Positions 12,984 through 21,282 of a stretch of DNA of 64,000 nucleotides are shown here, one piece after another. Source of the stretch: Nocardia brasiliensis IFM 10847 (lineage in GTDB: Bacteria > Actinomycetota > Actinomycetes > Mycobacteriales > Mycobacteriaceae); the NCBI RefSeq assembly GCF_000710915.1, contig NZ_BAUA01000063.1, forward strand, positions 1-64,000, in the 5' to 3' direction. The position numbers were made by a program, and so were the translations under genes. Positions within the stretch are counted from its first letter, which is position 1. Each line of letters starts with the position of its first letter. Below the pieces are notes generated by a model. It saw only the letters and a program-made list of their open reading frames with translations. It had not been told where the DNA came from and made no database searches.

Positions 12984-13002
12984 ACCGACCGAGTCGGACG
13001 GT
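12984..13002. promoter_or_regulatory. 19-bp near-perfect palindrome upstream of the 219-residue membrane protein
   Basis: ACCGACCGAGTCGGACGGT is a dyad centred on G12993 with a single mismatched pair. It ends 10 nt before the ATG at 13013. A plausible -10 hexamer TACACT lies at 12964-12969, so the dyad would sit at or just after the transcription start, where a repressor could block RNA polymerase. No adjacent regulator gene. Confidence 0.4.
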
Positions 13003-13012
13003 AGTCGCGTAA

Positions 13013-13672
13013 ATGGGGAAACGGTTGACCGACACGGCGAATCGCGAGATGTCCGGACCAGATGCAGTACGCAGCGGCATCCACTGGGGATCTCGCAGCT
13101 GGCGGATCGTGTGGATGTGCTCCGTTGCAGCGCTTTTCGTGACCGGCGTGGCAGCGGTGCCCGCGTGGCTGTACTCCTCCCGTTTCTATCGCTTCGATTG
13201 GATCCCGGTGTGGGGCCTGGCGGCGTGCTGGACGATCGCCGTGCTGCTCCTCGCCGCGCCGGGCCTGGTCGGACGGCGCGAGCCCGGGCAGATCAAACCG
13301 CCATCTTTGGTTTTCGCCATCGTGTTGGGAGTCGCGATGGTTCCGGTGTGGTCCGTTTCAATGTTCGTGACCTCTTTCGTCGCCGAGGACAGCAAGGTTG
13401 TGGCGGTCGCGATCAGTGCGGACGGGCACCACGAAGTCGTCACCGAGTCGTACAAGATCTACAACAACCCGCCCGGTTGCCGCGTCCTGCTCCGTGAACG
13501 CAGTTGGCTGTTCAGCAGGCAGGACGCAGTGTGGAACGAAGATGTCTGCCCGCAGCACGTCTCGTTCACCGGCGACAGAATGATCGAGGTCGTGACGGAG
13601 TCCGAGGAGACCGAGCAGTGGAAGTTCGATGCGGACCAGATGCAGGTGGACAGGATCTACCGGCTCCGTTGA
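13013..13672 (+). CDS. Membrane protein of unknown function
   Basis: 219 residues with three hydrophobic helices in the first half (about 32-55, 67-89 and 101-122), then a soluble C-terminal domain of about 95 residues (VVAVAISADGHHEVVTESYK, with paired cysteines in PPGCRVLL and NEDVCPQH). The cysteines could form a disulphide outside the cell. No family is recognised. The ATG at 13013 is the first in frame; another at 13049 is possible. A strong dyad sits just upstream. Confidence 0.6.
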   Translation: MGKRLTDTANREMSGPDAVRSGIHWGSRSWRIVWMCSVAALFVTGVAAVPAWLYSSRFYRFDWIPVWGLAACWTIAVLLLAAPGLVGRREPGQIKPPSLVFAIVLGVAMVPVWSVSMFVTSFVAEDSKVVAVAISADGHHEVVTESYKIYNNPPGCRVLLRERSWLFSRQDAVWNEDVCPQHVSFTGDRMIEVVTESEETEQWKFDADQMQVDRIYRLR

Positions 13673-13882
13673 GCTCGGGAACGGGCGGGGGTCTGCACCG
13701 AGCGGCAGTCGGGTGGTTTGGGCTGGGTTTTGTTGGAGCTCCTTGCGTTTGGGCTTGTTGGCTGGCTACCGAAGTGTGACGAGCTCAGTGTGGTGTGCCC
13801 CGATCTCGAAAGGTTCGCCGGACCCGGCGTACGTCATCACCATCACTGCGGCCGAGGGCCGTAATGAGCTGGTCCCCGAGGC

Positions 13883-15256
13883 CTAGTCGCGAGTTTGCCA
13901 GCCTGCTGGGTCGACGCCGCCGGGGATGGGGTCGGCGGGTTCGTAGGGGGCGCGGGTGAGGATGTAGCTGACGAGTTCCAGGCGTTGGGGGGTGCCGTCG
14001 GGGTCGCGGATGATGTCGAGGCGTTCGCCGGCGTAGTAGCCGTCCAGTCCGGTCCAGGAGCCGTCGGGTTCGGGGCGGAAGCGGGATTCGCGGCCGCCGT
14101 GGGCGAGAGCGGTGAGTTCGAGGTGGCCGTCGGCGCGCAGGCGCAGGGCGAGGGAGGCGGTGCCCCAGTACCAGGTTCCGGTGAGCGCCAACAGGTTCGG
14201 GTCCACTTCGGTGGCGGGGAGCCATTCTTCGGGCAGCGTGGGCTCGTGCTCGGCCAGGATGTCGAGCAGGCCGGTGGCCAGTTTGCCGCGGATGCCGCCG
14301 TAGGTGGTGTTACACAGGAACAGCACGCCGGTGCGGTCTTTGGGGTCGGCCCAGACGGTGGAGATGAAGCCGGGCATGGCTCCGGTGTGCCCGGCGAGCC
14401 TGCGGCCGTGGTGGCGCTGCAACTGGAAGCCGAGTCCGTAGCCGGAATTCCACTCGTCGCCGTCCTCGACCGTGGCGGGGGCGCGCATCTCCTCGAGTGT
14501 GTCGGCGGCGAGCACGTCGCCGGTGTCGCCGCCGACGAACGCGGCCCAGCGCGCCAGATCGCTGACTGTGGACCACAGTTGGCCCGCCGCGCCCATCGCC
14601 CCGTTGTCGTGGGACGGCTCGGTCAGCACCACATCGGCCCACGGGTGCACGGCCGCGCCGGTGGCGTGCGGGGCCACGGGCGCGGCGGTGGTGCGGTCCA
14701 TGCCCAGCGGGGCCAGCACTTCGGCACGCAACGCCTCGAACCAGCTCTGCCCGCGCAACCGGGCGACCAGTTCACCGAGCGCGGCGAAGCCGACGTTCGA
14801 GTAGTGGAACCGCCGACCGGCGCGATGCAGCAGCGCCTTGCTGCCCGCGTCGACGTCCAAGCTGTCCGCGAGTTCGGCCCATTGCGGCCCCGCGGTGCGC
14901 TCCCACCAGTCGCCCGGCGATTCGGCGCGTAACCCCGCGGTGTGCGAAAGCAGTTGGGCCACAGTCCGATCCCCCACCGGTGCGCCGGGCACATGCTTGG
15001 CCACCGGGTCGGCCAAGTCGAGCTTGCCCTCGTCGCGCAACCGCAGCACCATCGTCGCCACCATCGACTTGGTGATCGAGCCGATCCGATACTGGGTGTC
15101 GGTGGTCGGCGCGCTCGCACCGACCCGTCCCCTGGCCCCCGACCACACCAGTTGCCCGTCTCGCACCACGGCGGCGATCAACGAGGGCACCCGGTACTCG
15201 GCCTGCTCGACGGCAACCCGATGCAGCAACGCCCGCTCGGTCGATGGCAACAGCAT
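13883..15256 (-). CDS. Serine hydrolase of the beta-lactamase class C / esterase family
   Basis: 457 residues. The class C penicillin-binding-protein fold is shown by SITK (nucleophile Ser and Lys) in YRIGSITKSMV, the YSN triad in FHYSNVGFAALGEL and HTG (third element) in LAGHTGAMPGF. The C-terminal ~110 residues form a separate beta-rich domain (LTGTWYWGTASLALRLRADG), as in many esterases and D-amino-acid peptidases of this family. No signal peptide is evident, so it is probably cytoplasmic. The ATG at 15256 was preferred over the one 21 nt upstream because GGAGGGA lies about 7 nt before it. Substrate unknown; it need not confer beta-lactam resistance. Confidence 0.85.
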   Translation of the reverse strand: MLLPSTERALLHRVAVEQAEYRVPSLIAAVVRDGQLVWSGARGRVGASAPTTDTQYRIGSITKSMVATMVLRLRDEGKLDLADPVAKHVPGAPVGDRTVAQLLSHTAGLRAESPGDWWERTAGPQWAELADSLDVDAGSKALLHRAGRRFHYSNVGFAALGELVARLRGQSWFEALRAEVLAPLGMDRTTAAPVAPHATGAAVHPWADVVLTEPSHDNGAMGAAGQLWSTVSDLARWAAFVGGDTGDVLAADTLEEMRAPATVEDGDEWNSGYGLGFQLQRHHGRRLAGHTGAMPGFISTVWADPKDRTGVLFLCNTTYGGIRGKLATGLLDILAEHEPTLPEEWLPATEVDPNLLALTGTWYWGTASLALRLRADGHLELTALAHGGRESRFRPEPDGSWTGLDGYYAGERLDIIRDPDGTPQRLELVSYILTRAPYEPADPIPGGVDPAGWQTRD

Positions 15257-15453
15257 CTGCGACTTCCCTCCACACACTCGGTAATCGGACCGACCGACCC
15301 TGGCACGGCGACGCCACGTAATCCGCCCCGCAATAGGCCGACCTCAGGGTAGCGCCGGGGTGCCGCCGCAGTCTGCTCACGCAGTGGGCTGGTGCGACGC
15401 TGTCCAGCACCGCGCCAACGGTCCGCACGCCACGGCGCGAACCCTGCGCAGTA

Positions 15454-16782
15454 CTACGCGCCGTCTTCGTCCGCCACCCGCGATCGGGCGGCGCGCGGCC
15501 GGTACAGCCAGACGATCGCGGCGAGCAGCGCGGCGACGGCGAGCAGGGTGTACGAGTCGCCGAGCAGGAATTGCGTTATCGTCCAATGGAATTCACGCCC
15601 ATTGGTCTGCGGGACATACCAGACCAGACCTTGCGGGAGCAGCGGCAGATCCGGATCCCACCAGCCGACCCGGTCGACGCGCATCGGCCAGGCGAAGACG
15701 AACAGATAGATCAGCGCGGGCACGGCGATCCGCACGGCAGGGCGACGATGCCGCAGCGCGTGCACGATCCACAGCAGCGCGGGCACGATCCAGACCCAGT
15801 AGTGCGTCCACGAGATCGGCGAGGCCAGCAGCATCACGGCGGCCGCGAGCAGTGCGCCGAGCAGTTCGTCACCGCGCAGGTACGCTGTGCGGGCGGCGGC
15901 GATGCCCGCCAACCCCAGCAGTCCCGCGCAGACCAGCGAGCCGGTGCTGTCGTCCCAGGTGGACCATTGCAACCGGCCGAACAGTCCGTTGATCGATTGA
16001 TTCTGCACGTAGGCGAACCCGATGCGGTTCTGCGAGGTCATCGTCGTCGTCCAGAACTCCCATGCCTGGGCGGGCCGATACCAGAACCCGAAGGCGACCG
16101 TCGCGGCGAAAGCAGCGCACGCGGTGGCCGCCGCCCGGAACTGCCGGGTGATGAGCAGGTAGACGACGAAGACGGCGGGGGTCAGCTTCAACCCCGCCGC
16201 CAGTCCGATGAGAATGCCGCGGTACCAGCGGTTCTTGGGCACCGCCAGGTCGGCGAGCACGAATGCCATGAGTAGCACGCTGAGCTGCCCGAACTGCAGA
16301 GTCTGCTGGACCGGTTCCAACCAGAGCGCCGCGGCGGCGGCCGCGGTCGTCAGCGCGACCAAGCGGATCCCGGGTCGCCGGCGCTGGAGCAAACCGGCGC
16401 TCCACACGCTGACCCAGAGCGCACCCAGCGTGAGGAGCGAAATCCCGGTCCCGACATAGTTGATCGGAAAACGCGCGAGCTCCGCGCAGATCCACGCGGC
16501 GAAGACGGGATAGAGGAAGGGCAGGCCGAGCGGACCACGCCCGTCGTACAGCAGTTCGGGATGCAGCGCGGCCATCGAGCCGCCCCACATGTAGACCTGG
16601 AGATCGACCTGGTGCCAGTACATTTCCCAATTCGGCCGCACGAAGGCCAACCAGGCACCGACGGAGCAGCAGGCGAAGACGAGCGCAGCGGCGAGCACCG
16701 TGAACGTGTGCGGGGCACGAGGTTTCACCACCTCGGCCACACCGGTACCGCGCTGTTCTTCCGTGTGCAGGACGACAGCCAT
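15454..16782 (-). CDS. GT87-family polyprenol-phosphate mannosyltransferase-like membrane glycosyltransferase
   Basis: 442 residues with about ten transmembrane helices. Features typical of GT87 (PimE/Rv2181-like) enzymes are the early periplasmic loop VDLQVYMWGG with an acidic residue, LLYDGRGPLGLPFLYPVF, EPVQQTLQFGQLSVLL, GLAAGLKLTPAVFVVYLL and SPISWTHYWVW. These enzymes transfer mannose from polyprenyl-phosphate-mannose to phosphatidylinositol mannosides or arabinomannan outside the membrane. The ATG at 16782 follows AAGGAA by about 9 nt; two upstream ATGs lack such a site. It is divergent from a P450 gene. The exact acceptor cannot be told. Confidence 0.8.
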   Translation of the reverse strand: MAVVLHTEEQRGTGVAEVVKPRAPHTFTVLAAALVFACCSVGAWLAFVRPNWEMYWHQVDLQVYMWGGSMAALHPELLYDGRGPLGLPFLYPVFAAWICAELARFPINYVGTGISLLTLGALWVSVWSAGLLQRRRPGIRLVALTTAAAAAALWLEPVQQTLQFGQLSVLLMAFVLADLAVPKNRWYRGILIGLAAGLKLTPAVFVVYLLITRQFRAAATACAAFAATVAFGFWYRPAQAWEFWTTTMTSQNRIGFAYVQNQSINGLFGRLQWSTWDDSTGSLVCAGLLGLAGIAAARTAYLRGDELLGALLAAAVMLLASPISWTHYWVWIVPALLWIVHALRHRRPAVRIAVPALIYLFVFAWPMRVDRVGWWDPDLPLLPQGLVWYVPQTNGREFHWTITQFLLGDSYTLLAVAALLAAIVWLYRPRAARSRVADEDGA

Positions 16783-16832
16783 GGAGTTGTTTTCCTTCAT
16801 CAGATGAGGCAACACACGCAGACCAGCAAATG

Positions 16833-16847
16833 CTTAGCTAAACTAAG
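16833..16847. promoter_or_regulatory. Inverted repeat upstream of the GT87 gene
   Basis: CTTAG (16833-16837) and CTAAG (16843-16847) flank the spacer CTAAA, about 50 bp upstream of the GT87 start in the 246-bp divergent region with the P450 gene. The TTAG/CTAA arms faintly recall DtxR/IdeR iron boxes, but the match is short, so only a possible operator is claimed. Confidence 0.25.
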
Positions 16848-17028
16848 TGAAGTCATCCTAGCACCGGCGCCGACGAGGACAGACCCCAATTCTGCGGGCG
16901 CGACGGCGTGCCGTGATGCCGATAACATGCGGCAAAGAAGACTGCGCAGAAGCAGCCACAACTGAACAACGAACGATCGACTGACCATCGAGTCAGACTT
17001 CGGTGACGAGCCAGGGAGGAATCGTCAG

Positions 17029-18429
17029 TTGAATGACGATCGGGCGGGGGAAACAGGGGAAACTGCAAGACTGCACCACGGACGTGGCGGGGTACTCGGG
17101 CTGGGCACCACGATCCGGTGGTTCCGCGATCCGCTGAGCGTGATGCGGCGGCTCGCGGACGAGCAAGGCCCGGTCGCGGGCTTTCGGATCGGCATGTGGC
17201 CCGCGGTGCTGGTGACCGGGCCGGCCGAGATCCACGAGGTACTCGTCTCGCGCGCCGCGGATTACCGCCGGGCGCGGGCGGTGACCGGCACGCTGTGGCC
17301 CGCACTGCGCGAAGGTTTGATCATCTCCGAGGGCGACGTGCATCGCAGCCAGCGCGCGCTGGTCGGGCCGCTGTTCACCGCGCGGCGCGTGCCGAAATAC
17401 GTCGACGTGATCGCCGCGCGCATGCGGCCGCACCTGCGCCGCTGGCAAGTCGCGGGCGAGGTGGATCTGCTCGCCGCCGTGCAGGAGATGATGCACGACG
17501 TCATCGCAGGTCTGCTGGTGGACGAGCCGATCGAGGCCTACCGGGAGGTGCTCGACGCGGCCAACCGCATCTTCGACTGGGAGATGCGCGCGATGTCGCG
17601 CCCGATCGTCACCCCGCTCAACATTCCGACGAAACGCAACCGCGAGTTCATCCGCGACCTCGGCGTGGTCCGCGACTGGGCCACCGCCATGGTCGACGCG
17701 CGCCGCCGCGAGCCCGGCGACGACATCGTGTCCGCGCTGCTCGCCCAGCGAGACCGCGACGGCGCGCCGATGCCCACGGAGCGCTTGATCGACGAGGTGA
17801 TCAACCTCTGGGCCGCGGCCCACGAGACCAGCGCCGACGCCATGTTCTGGACCGCGTACGCGCTGGCGCGCCATCCGGTCGCCGCCGACCGCGCCCGCGG
17901 CGAGGTGGACCGGGTCCTCGGCGGCGCGTTGCCGACGGCGGAAGACCTTGCGCTGCTGCCGTATTGTCTGCAGGTGTTCAAGGAGTCGATGCGGCTGTAT
18001 CCGCCCTCCCCCGCGTTCCTGCGCGAAGCCGCGTGCGACACGCGCCTCGGCAAGCACGAGATCGCCTCGGGCACCATCGTTTTCGTCGCGCCGTACGTCA
18101 TGCACCGCTGCGCCGAACGCTATCCCGCTCCCGAAGCGTTCCGCCCGGACCGCTTCGCCGCAGACGCCGACCGCAGCTGGGAACGCCTGTCCTACTTGCC
18201 ATTCGGCGCGGGTGAGCACGTCTGCGTCGGTTCCGCGCTCGCGCTGCTGGAGGGACAGATCTTCACCGCGCTGCTGCTCGCCGGCGGCACCGTGCGAGTG
18301 GCGGGCGACCCCGGCATGAAACTGACCATCAACCTGCGTCCCAAGCGGCGGGTCCGCACTACGTACCTGCGTCGCGCCACGGCGCCCGACCGGGAACTCT
18401 CCGGGGCCGAAGCCAGAGACGCCGGATGA
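17029..18429 (+). CDS. Cytochrome P450
   Basis: 466 residues. P450 landmarks are the I-helix oxygen-activating motif AAHETSA, K-helix ExxR in FKESMRLYPPSP, the meander FRPDRF and the heme-ligand loop LPFGAGEHVCVG with its axial Cys. The sequence resembles cytoplasmic bacterial CYPs related to CYP102/CYP4-like fatty-acid and terpene hydroxylases. It would need ferredoxin and reductase partners that are not in the window. AGGGAGGA lies about 12 nt before the ATG. The stop overlaps the start of a histidine-kinase-like gene (ATGA), an unusual pairing. Substrate unknown. Confidence 0.9.
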   Translation: MNDDRAGETGETARLHHGRGGVLGLGTTIRWFRDPLSVMRRLADEQGPVAGFRIGMWPAVLVTGPAEIHEVLVSRAADYRRARAVTGTLWPALREGLIISEGDVHRSQRALVGPLFTARRVPKYVDVIAARMRPHLRRWQVAGEVDLLAAVQEMMHDVIAGLLVDEPIEAYREVLDAANRIFDWEMRAMSRPIVTPLNIPTKRNREFIRDLGVVRDWATAMVDARRREPGDDIVSALLAQRDRDGAPMPTERLIDEVINLWAAAHETSADAMFWTAYALARHPVAADRARGEVDRVLGGALPTAEDLALLPYCLQVFKESMRLYPPSPAFLREAACDTRLGKHEIASGTIVFVAPYVMHRCAERYPAPEAFRPDRFAADADRSWERLSYLPFGAGEHVCVGSALALLEGQIFTALLLAGGTVRVAGDPGMKLTINLRPKRRVRTTYLRRATAPDRELSGAEARDAG

Positions 18430-19673
18430 CTTCGCTGCGGCAGGCCCTGCGGTACCGCGCGACCGCCATGTTGCCGAATCTCCGGCGGCAACGCACCGTG
18501 CCCGCACGGGCCGCGGGCGAACGGGTGGATCGCATCATCGCCTTCGCCCTGGGCGCGGGCACTTGGATTTTCGGCATCGGGGACGCCGCGGAGATCGCCG
18601 AGCAGTCGCGTCATTACGCGCCGTGGTGGACCGTGGTGGCCATGTGCGGGGTGTTCGGCACCGCGCTGGTGCTGGCGGCCACCACGCTGTTCGTGCCGTT
18701 CCCCGCGGTTCGGGTGCTCGCGGCAACGCACGCAACGGTTTTCGCCGTGGTGATCGGGCTGTCCGGTTTCGCGGTGACCTCCGGGCAGATCACCAACGAC
18801 GTGGAATGGATCTATCGGCTGGTGCCGCTCGGCGGGGTCGCGGCCACGGTCGTGTGGCGCACCCCGGTGACGGCGCTCTATCTGCTCGTGGTGGCGGTGC
18901 TGGCCGCGTGGTCCAACGGCCAGGTGAAGAACGATCTCAGCTCGATCGAGTTCTTCCTCACCTGGCTGCGCATCTTCGGCATATCGGTGGGCTTCGTCTA
19001 CATCACCAGGATGACGCGGCGTGCGGCGTATCTGCTGGACATGGAGCGGACGCGGGCCCAGCAGCAGGCCACGCTGGCGGCGGCCGCGGAGGCACGGGCC
19101 GGCGAGCGCGCACTGTTCGCGGGCGTGATCCATGACAAGGTGCTCGCCACGCTGCTCGACACCTCGCGCGGCGGCTGCCCGACGATGCTGGCCAGGCAGG
19201 CCGAACAGGCGCTCGGCCAGTTCGCCGCGATCGGGCGGATCAACGAATTGTGCACCGGCGCCGAGGCGATCGAGACGATCACCACCGAGGTCACGACGGC
19301 CACCGAAACCCCACTGCGCGTGCAGGTTCGCCACGATCGGCGCGCGAGCGAACTGCGGATCGACTCGGCCGCGGTGAGCGCACTCGCGCAGGCCGCCGCG
19401 GAAGCCGTGCGCAACAGCGTGCGGCACGCGGACGTGCCGGAGCGCTCGGTCACCCGCGACGTCACGATCGCCGCAAGGGAATTCGGCCTCACCGTGGTCG
19501 TCGCCGACGACGGCGCCGGATTCGATCCGGTCGCGGTCGCGCCCAACCGCCTCGGCCTCACGGTCAGCATCGTGCAGCGGATGCGCGAGGTCGGCGGTCG
19601 AGCCGTCATCGACGCCGCGCCCGGCGCCGGAACCCGGATCATATTGGAATGGGACGCACCCGATGACGCCTGA
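18426..19673 (+). CDS. Membrane histidine kinase-like sensor
   Basis: 415 residues. About five hydrophobic helices (residues ~40-200) are followed by a coiled linker (MERTRAQQQATLAAAAEA), an H-box-like FAGVIHDKVLATLLD and a GHKL ATPase domain with N-box EAVRNSVRHAD and G-box VVADDGAGFDP then GLTVSIVQRM. This is the layout of actinobacterial NarL-type sensor kinases that lack a typical HisKA domain. It overlaps the P450 stop by 4 nt and the next gene start by 11 nt. No response regulator is adjacent, which is odd. The signal is unknown. Confidence 0.75.
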   Translation: MTSLRQALRYRATAMLPNLRRQRTVPARAAGERVDRIIAFALGAGTWIFGIGDAAEIAEQSRHYAPWWTVVAMCGVFGTALVLAATTLFVPFPAVRVLAATHATVFAVVIGLSGFAVTSGQITNDVEWIYRLVPLGGVAATVVWRTPVTALYLLVVAVLAAWSNGQVKNDLSSIEFFLTWLRIFGISVGFVYITRMTRRAAYLLDMERTRAQQQATLAAAAEARAGERALFAGVIHDKVLATLLDTSRGGCPTMLARQAEQALGQFAAIGRINELCTGAEAIETITTEVTTATETPLRVQVRHDRRASELRIDSAAVSALAQAAAEAVRNSVRHADVPERSVTRDVTIAAREFGLTVVVADDGAGFDPVAVAPNRLGLTVSIVQRMREVGGRAVIDAAPGAGTRIILEWDAPDDA

Positions 19674-20736
19674 CCACGGCGACCTGAGCCGACTACTCAG
19701 CGGGCAGCGCTCCACCATGGTGACGATCATCGTGGTGGCGCTGGCCACCGACGCCGCGGTGATGATCCGTTCGGTGCGGCTGGCCGGAATACCGGTGTCC
19801 CCCACGCTTTTCCTGGCCGCGGCACTGCTCGCCGCCAGCACCGTCCTCGTCGTGCTCGACCCCGGAGTGCCGATCCGCAGATCCTCGGCCCTGCTGGTCG
19901 CCGCCGCCGGGCCGGTGGCCACCCTGATCGTCCGCGATCAGGTCACCGCGCAGTTGGACGCGCGCACCAGCATGTGGACCGCGTATACCGCGGGCATCAC
20001 GCTCGCCCTGCTGGTGCTGCGTGGCCGGAACCTGTTGGCCTGGGCGGGAACCGTGGCCACCTGGCTCGCCGTCGTCGCTGCCGCGGGTGGCGCGTCGACC
20101 GCGTTCGTGCAGGGGGTGGTGCCGCTGGTCAACGTCGTCATCGCCGCCGCCTTCGCCGCGATCATGCGCCCCACCCTGCGCTCGCTGCACGAACTCGAGG
20201 CCGAATCGACCACGCGCGCCGCGAATCGGGCCCGGCTCGACGCACAGAAGGCCGAGCGCAAACGCCAGCTCGACCGGCTCGATCTGCGCGCGCGTCCGAT
20301 GCTGGAACGCATCGCCACCGCGGTCCCGTTCCAGCCCGAAGAACGCGAGGAATGCCGGCTGCTCGAAGCCGAACTCCGGGACGAGTTGCGCGCACCGCAG
20401 TTGTCGACGAGCGAGGTACTCGCCGCGGCCCGCGCCGCGCGCCGCCGTGGCGTCGAGGTGATGCTGCTCGACGACGGCGGTCTGGAAACCGCGTCCCTCG
20501 CACTGCGTGATCTGGTGCGCGACATCGCCGTTCAGGAACTGGACAACACCGACCGCGGCCATGTCACGGTCCGAGTGCTGCCCCCGGGCCGCCGCAATCT
20601 GGCCACCGTGCTGGTGGACGCCGAAGACCGCAACCGCAGGACCGAAATCGACTGCGCGGGTACGGTTACCGCCACTTTGGACCGCTCGGCGGGTGCGCAG
20701 GCGGCAGAGGTGCCGCTGCCCAGCCACATCTACTGA
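19663..20736 (+). CDS. Membrane protein with degenerate kinase-like cytoplasmic domain
   Basis: 357 residues. Its N-terminal half has several hydrophobic helices (about 20-180), followed by a charged coiled coil (ELEAESTTRAANRARLDAQK) and a soluble domain ending in VTVRVLPPGRRNLATVLVD. The plan mirrors the preceding kinase, but I see no H-box, N-box or glycine-rich ATP lid. It may be a degenerate partner that pairs with the kinase or senses alongside it. It overlaps the kinase gene by 11 nt. No named family is recognised. Confidence 0.6.
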   Translation: MTPDHGDLSRLLSGQRSTMVTIIVVALATDAAVMIRSVRLAGIPVSPTLFLAAALLAASTVLVVLDPGVPIRRSSALLVAAAGPVATLIVRDQVTAQLDARTSMWTAYTAGITLALLVLRGRNLLAWAGTVATWLAVVAAAGGASTAFVQGVVPLVNVVIAAAFAAIMRPTLRSLHELEAESTTRAANRARLDAQKAERKRQLDRLDLRARPMLERIATAVPFQPEEREECRLLEAELRDELRAPQLSTSEVLAAARAARRRGVEVMLLDDGGLETASLALRDLVRDIAVQELDNTDRGHVTVRVLPPGRRNLATVLVDAEDRNRRTEIDCAGTVTATLDRSAGAQAAEVPLPSHIY

Positions 20737-20739
20737 GAC

Positions 20740-21282
20740 TCACACCGGCAGCGGCTTGCTGCCCGGCCGGGTGCGCCGCCAGGCGACCGTGAGGAAGCCG
20801 AGCAGCCCGAGCAGCGGCAGCGCGGCGATCGACCAGCTCAGCGGCAGCGGCGGTCCGGGTTGGTCCAGCACCTGCAGCCGATCCAGTGTGCCTTCGCCGT
20901 GGCCGAGCGGGCCGTCGATGGTGAAGGCGAAGCGGTAGCTGCCGGGATCGTCGACCGCGAAGATGTCCAGGCCCCACGAGTCGCGCTTGCGCGGGTGGCG
21001 GACGAACTTCGCCGGCCGCCGCCAATTCAGCCCGGGCCCGGTGAGTTTCAGCGTCCCGGATTTGTCGGCGATGCCGCCGTCGGGCATGAAGGTGAAGTCC
21101 AGCGACTGCATCGCTCGGATCGGCCAGGTGGAGAAGCCGACGGTCAAGCCGTACGGTCCGGCCTGCACGCGCTCGGTGTGCACGATGTCGACCGGGGCGT
21201 ACGCGGACGCGGGGCTGATCGCGACCAGCGAGAGCGTGACCGCCGCCAGCACGGTGAGCGCGAATCTGCGCAGAGTGGTCAT
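20740..21282 (-). CDS. Secreted, C-terminally anchored protein (YtkA/CopC-like neighbourhood)
   Basis: 180 residues: signal peptide (about 1-28, ending in SPASAYA), an all-beta extracellular domain (TVGFSTWPIRAMQSLDFTFMPDGG, GPLGHGEGTL), then one C-terminal helix (LSWSIAALPLLGLLGFLTVAW) and a basic tail. Last gene of the minus-strand operon, overlapping the upstream gene by 4 nt. Similar small secreted domains occur beside copper and cytochrome-oxidase maturation genes in actinobacteria; the function here is inferred from position. Confidence 0.6.
   Translation of the reverse strand: MTTLRRFALTVLAAVTLSLVAISPASAYAPVDIVHTERVQAGPYGLTVGFSTWPIRAMQSLDFTFMPDGGIADKSGTLKLTGPGLNWRRPAKFVRHPRKRDSWGLDIFAVDDPGSYRFAFTIDGPLGHGEGTLDRLQVLDQPGPPLPLSWSIAALPLLGLLGFLTVAWRRTRPGSKPLPV

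Noticed and set aside
11044..13080. 678-residue reverse-strand open frame over DUF4239 and the secreted protein
   Set aside because: It runs across several better genes and is compositionally like a shadow; no motifs.
13883..15256. Beta-lactamase-fold protein as an antibiotic resistance gene
   Set aside because: SITK/YSN/HTG motifs are shared by esterases and peptidases; no signal peptide or resistance context.
16833..16847. IdeR/DtxR iron box upstream of the GT87 gene
   Set aside because: Only short arms match and the gene has no iron connection; kept as an unspecified inverted repeat.
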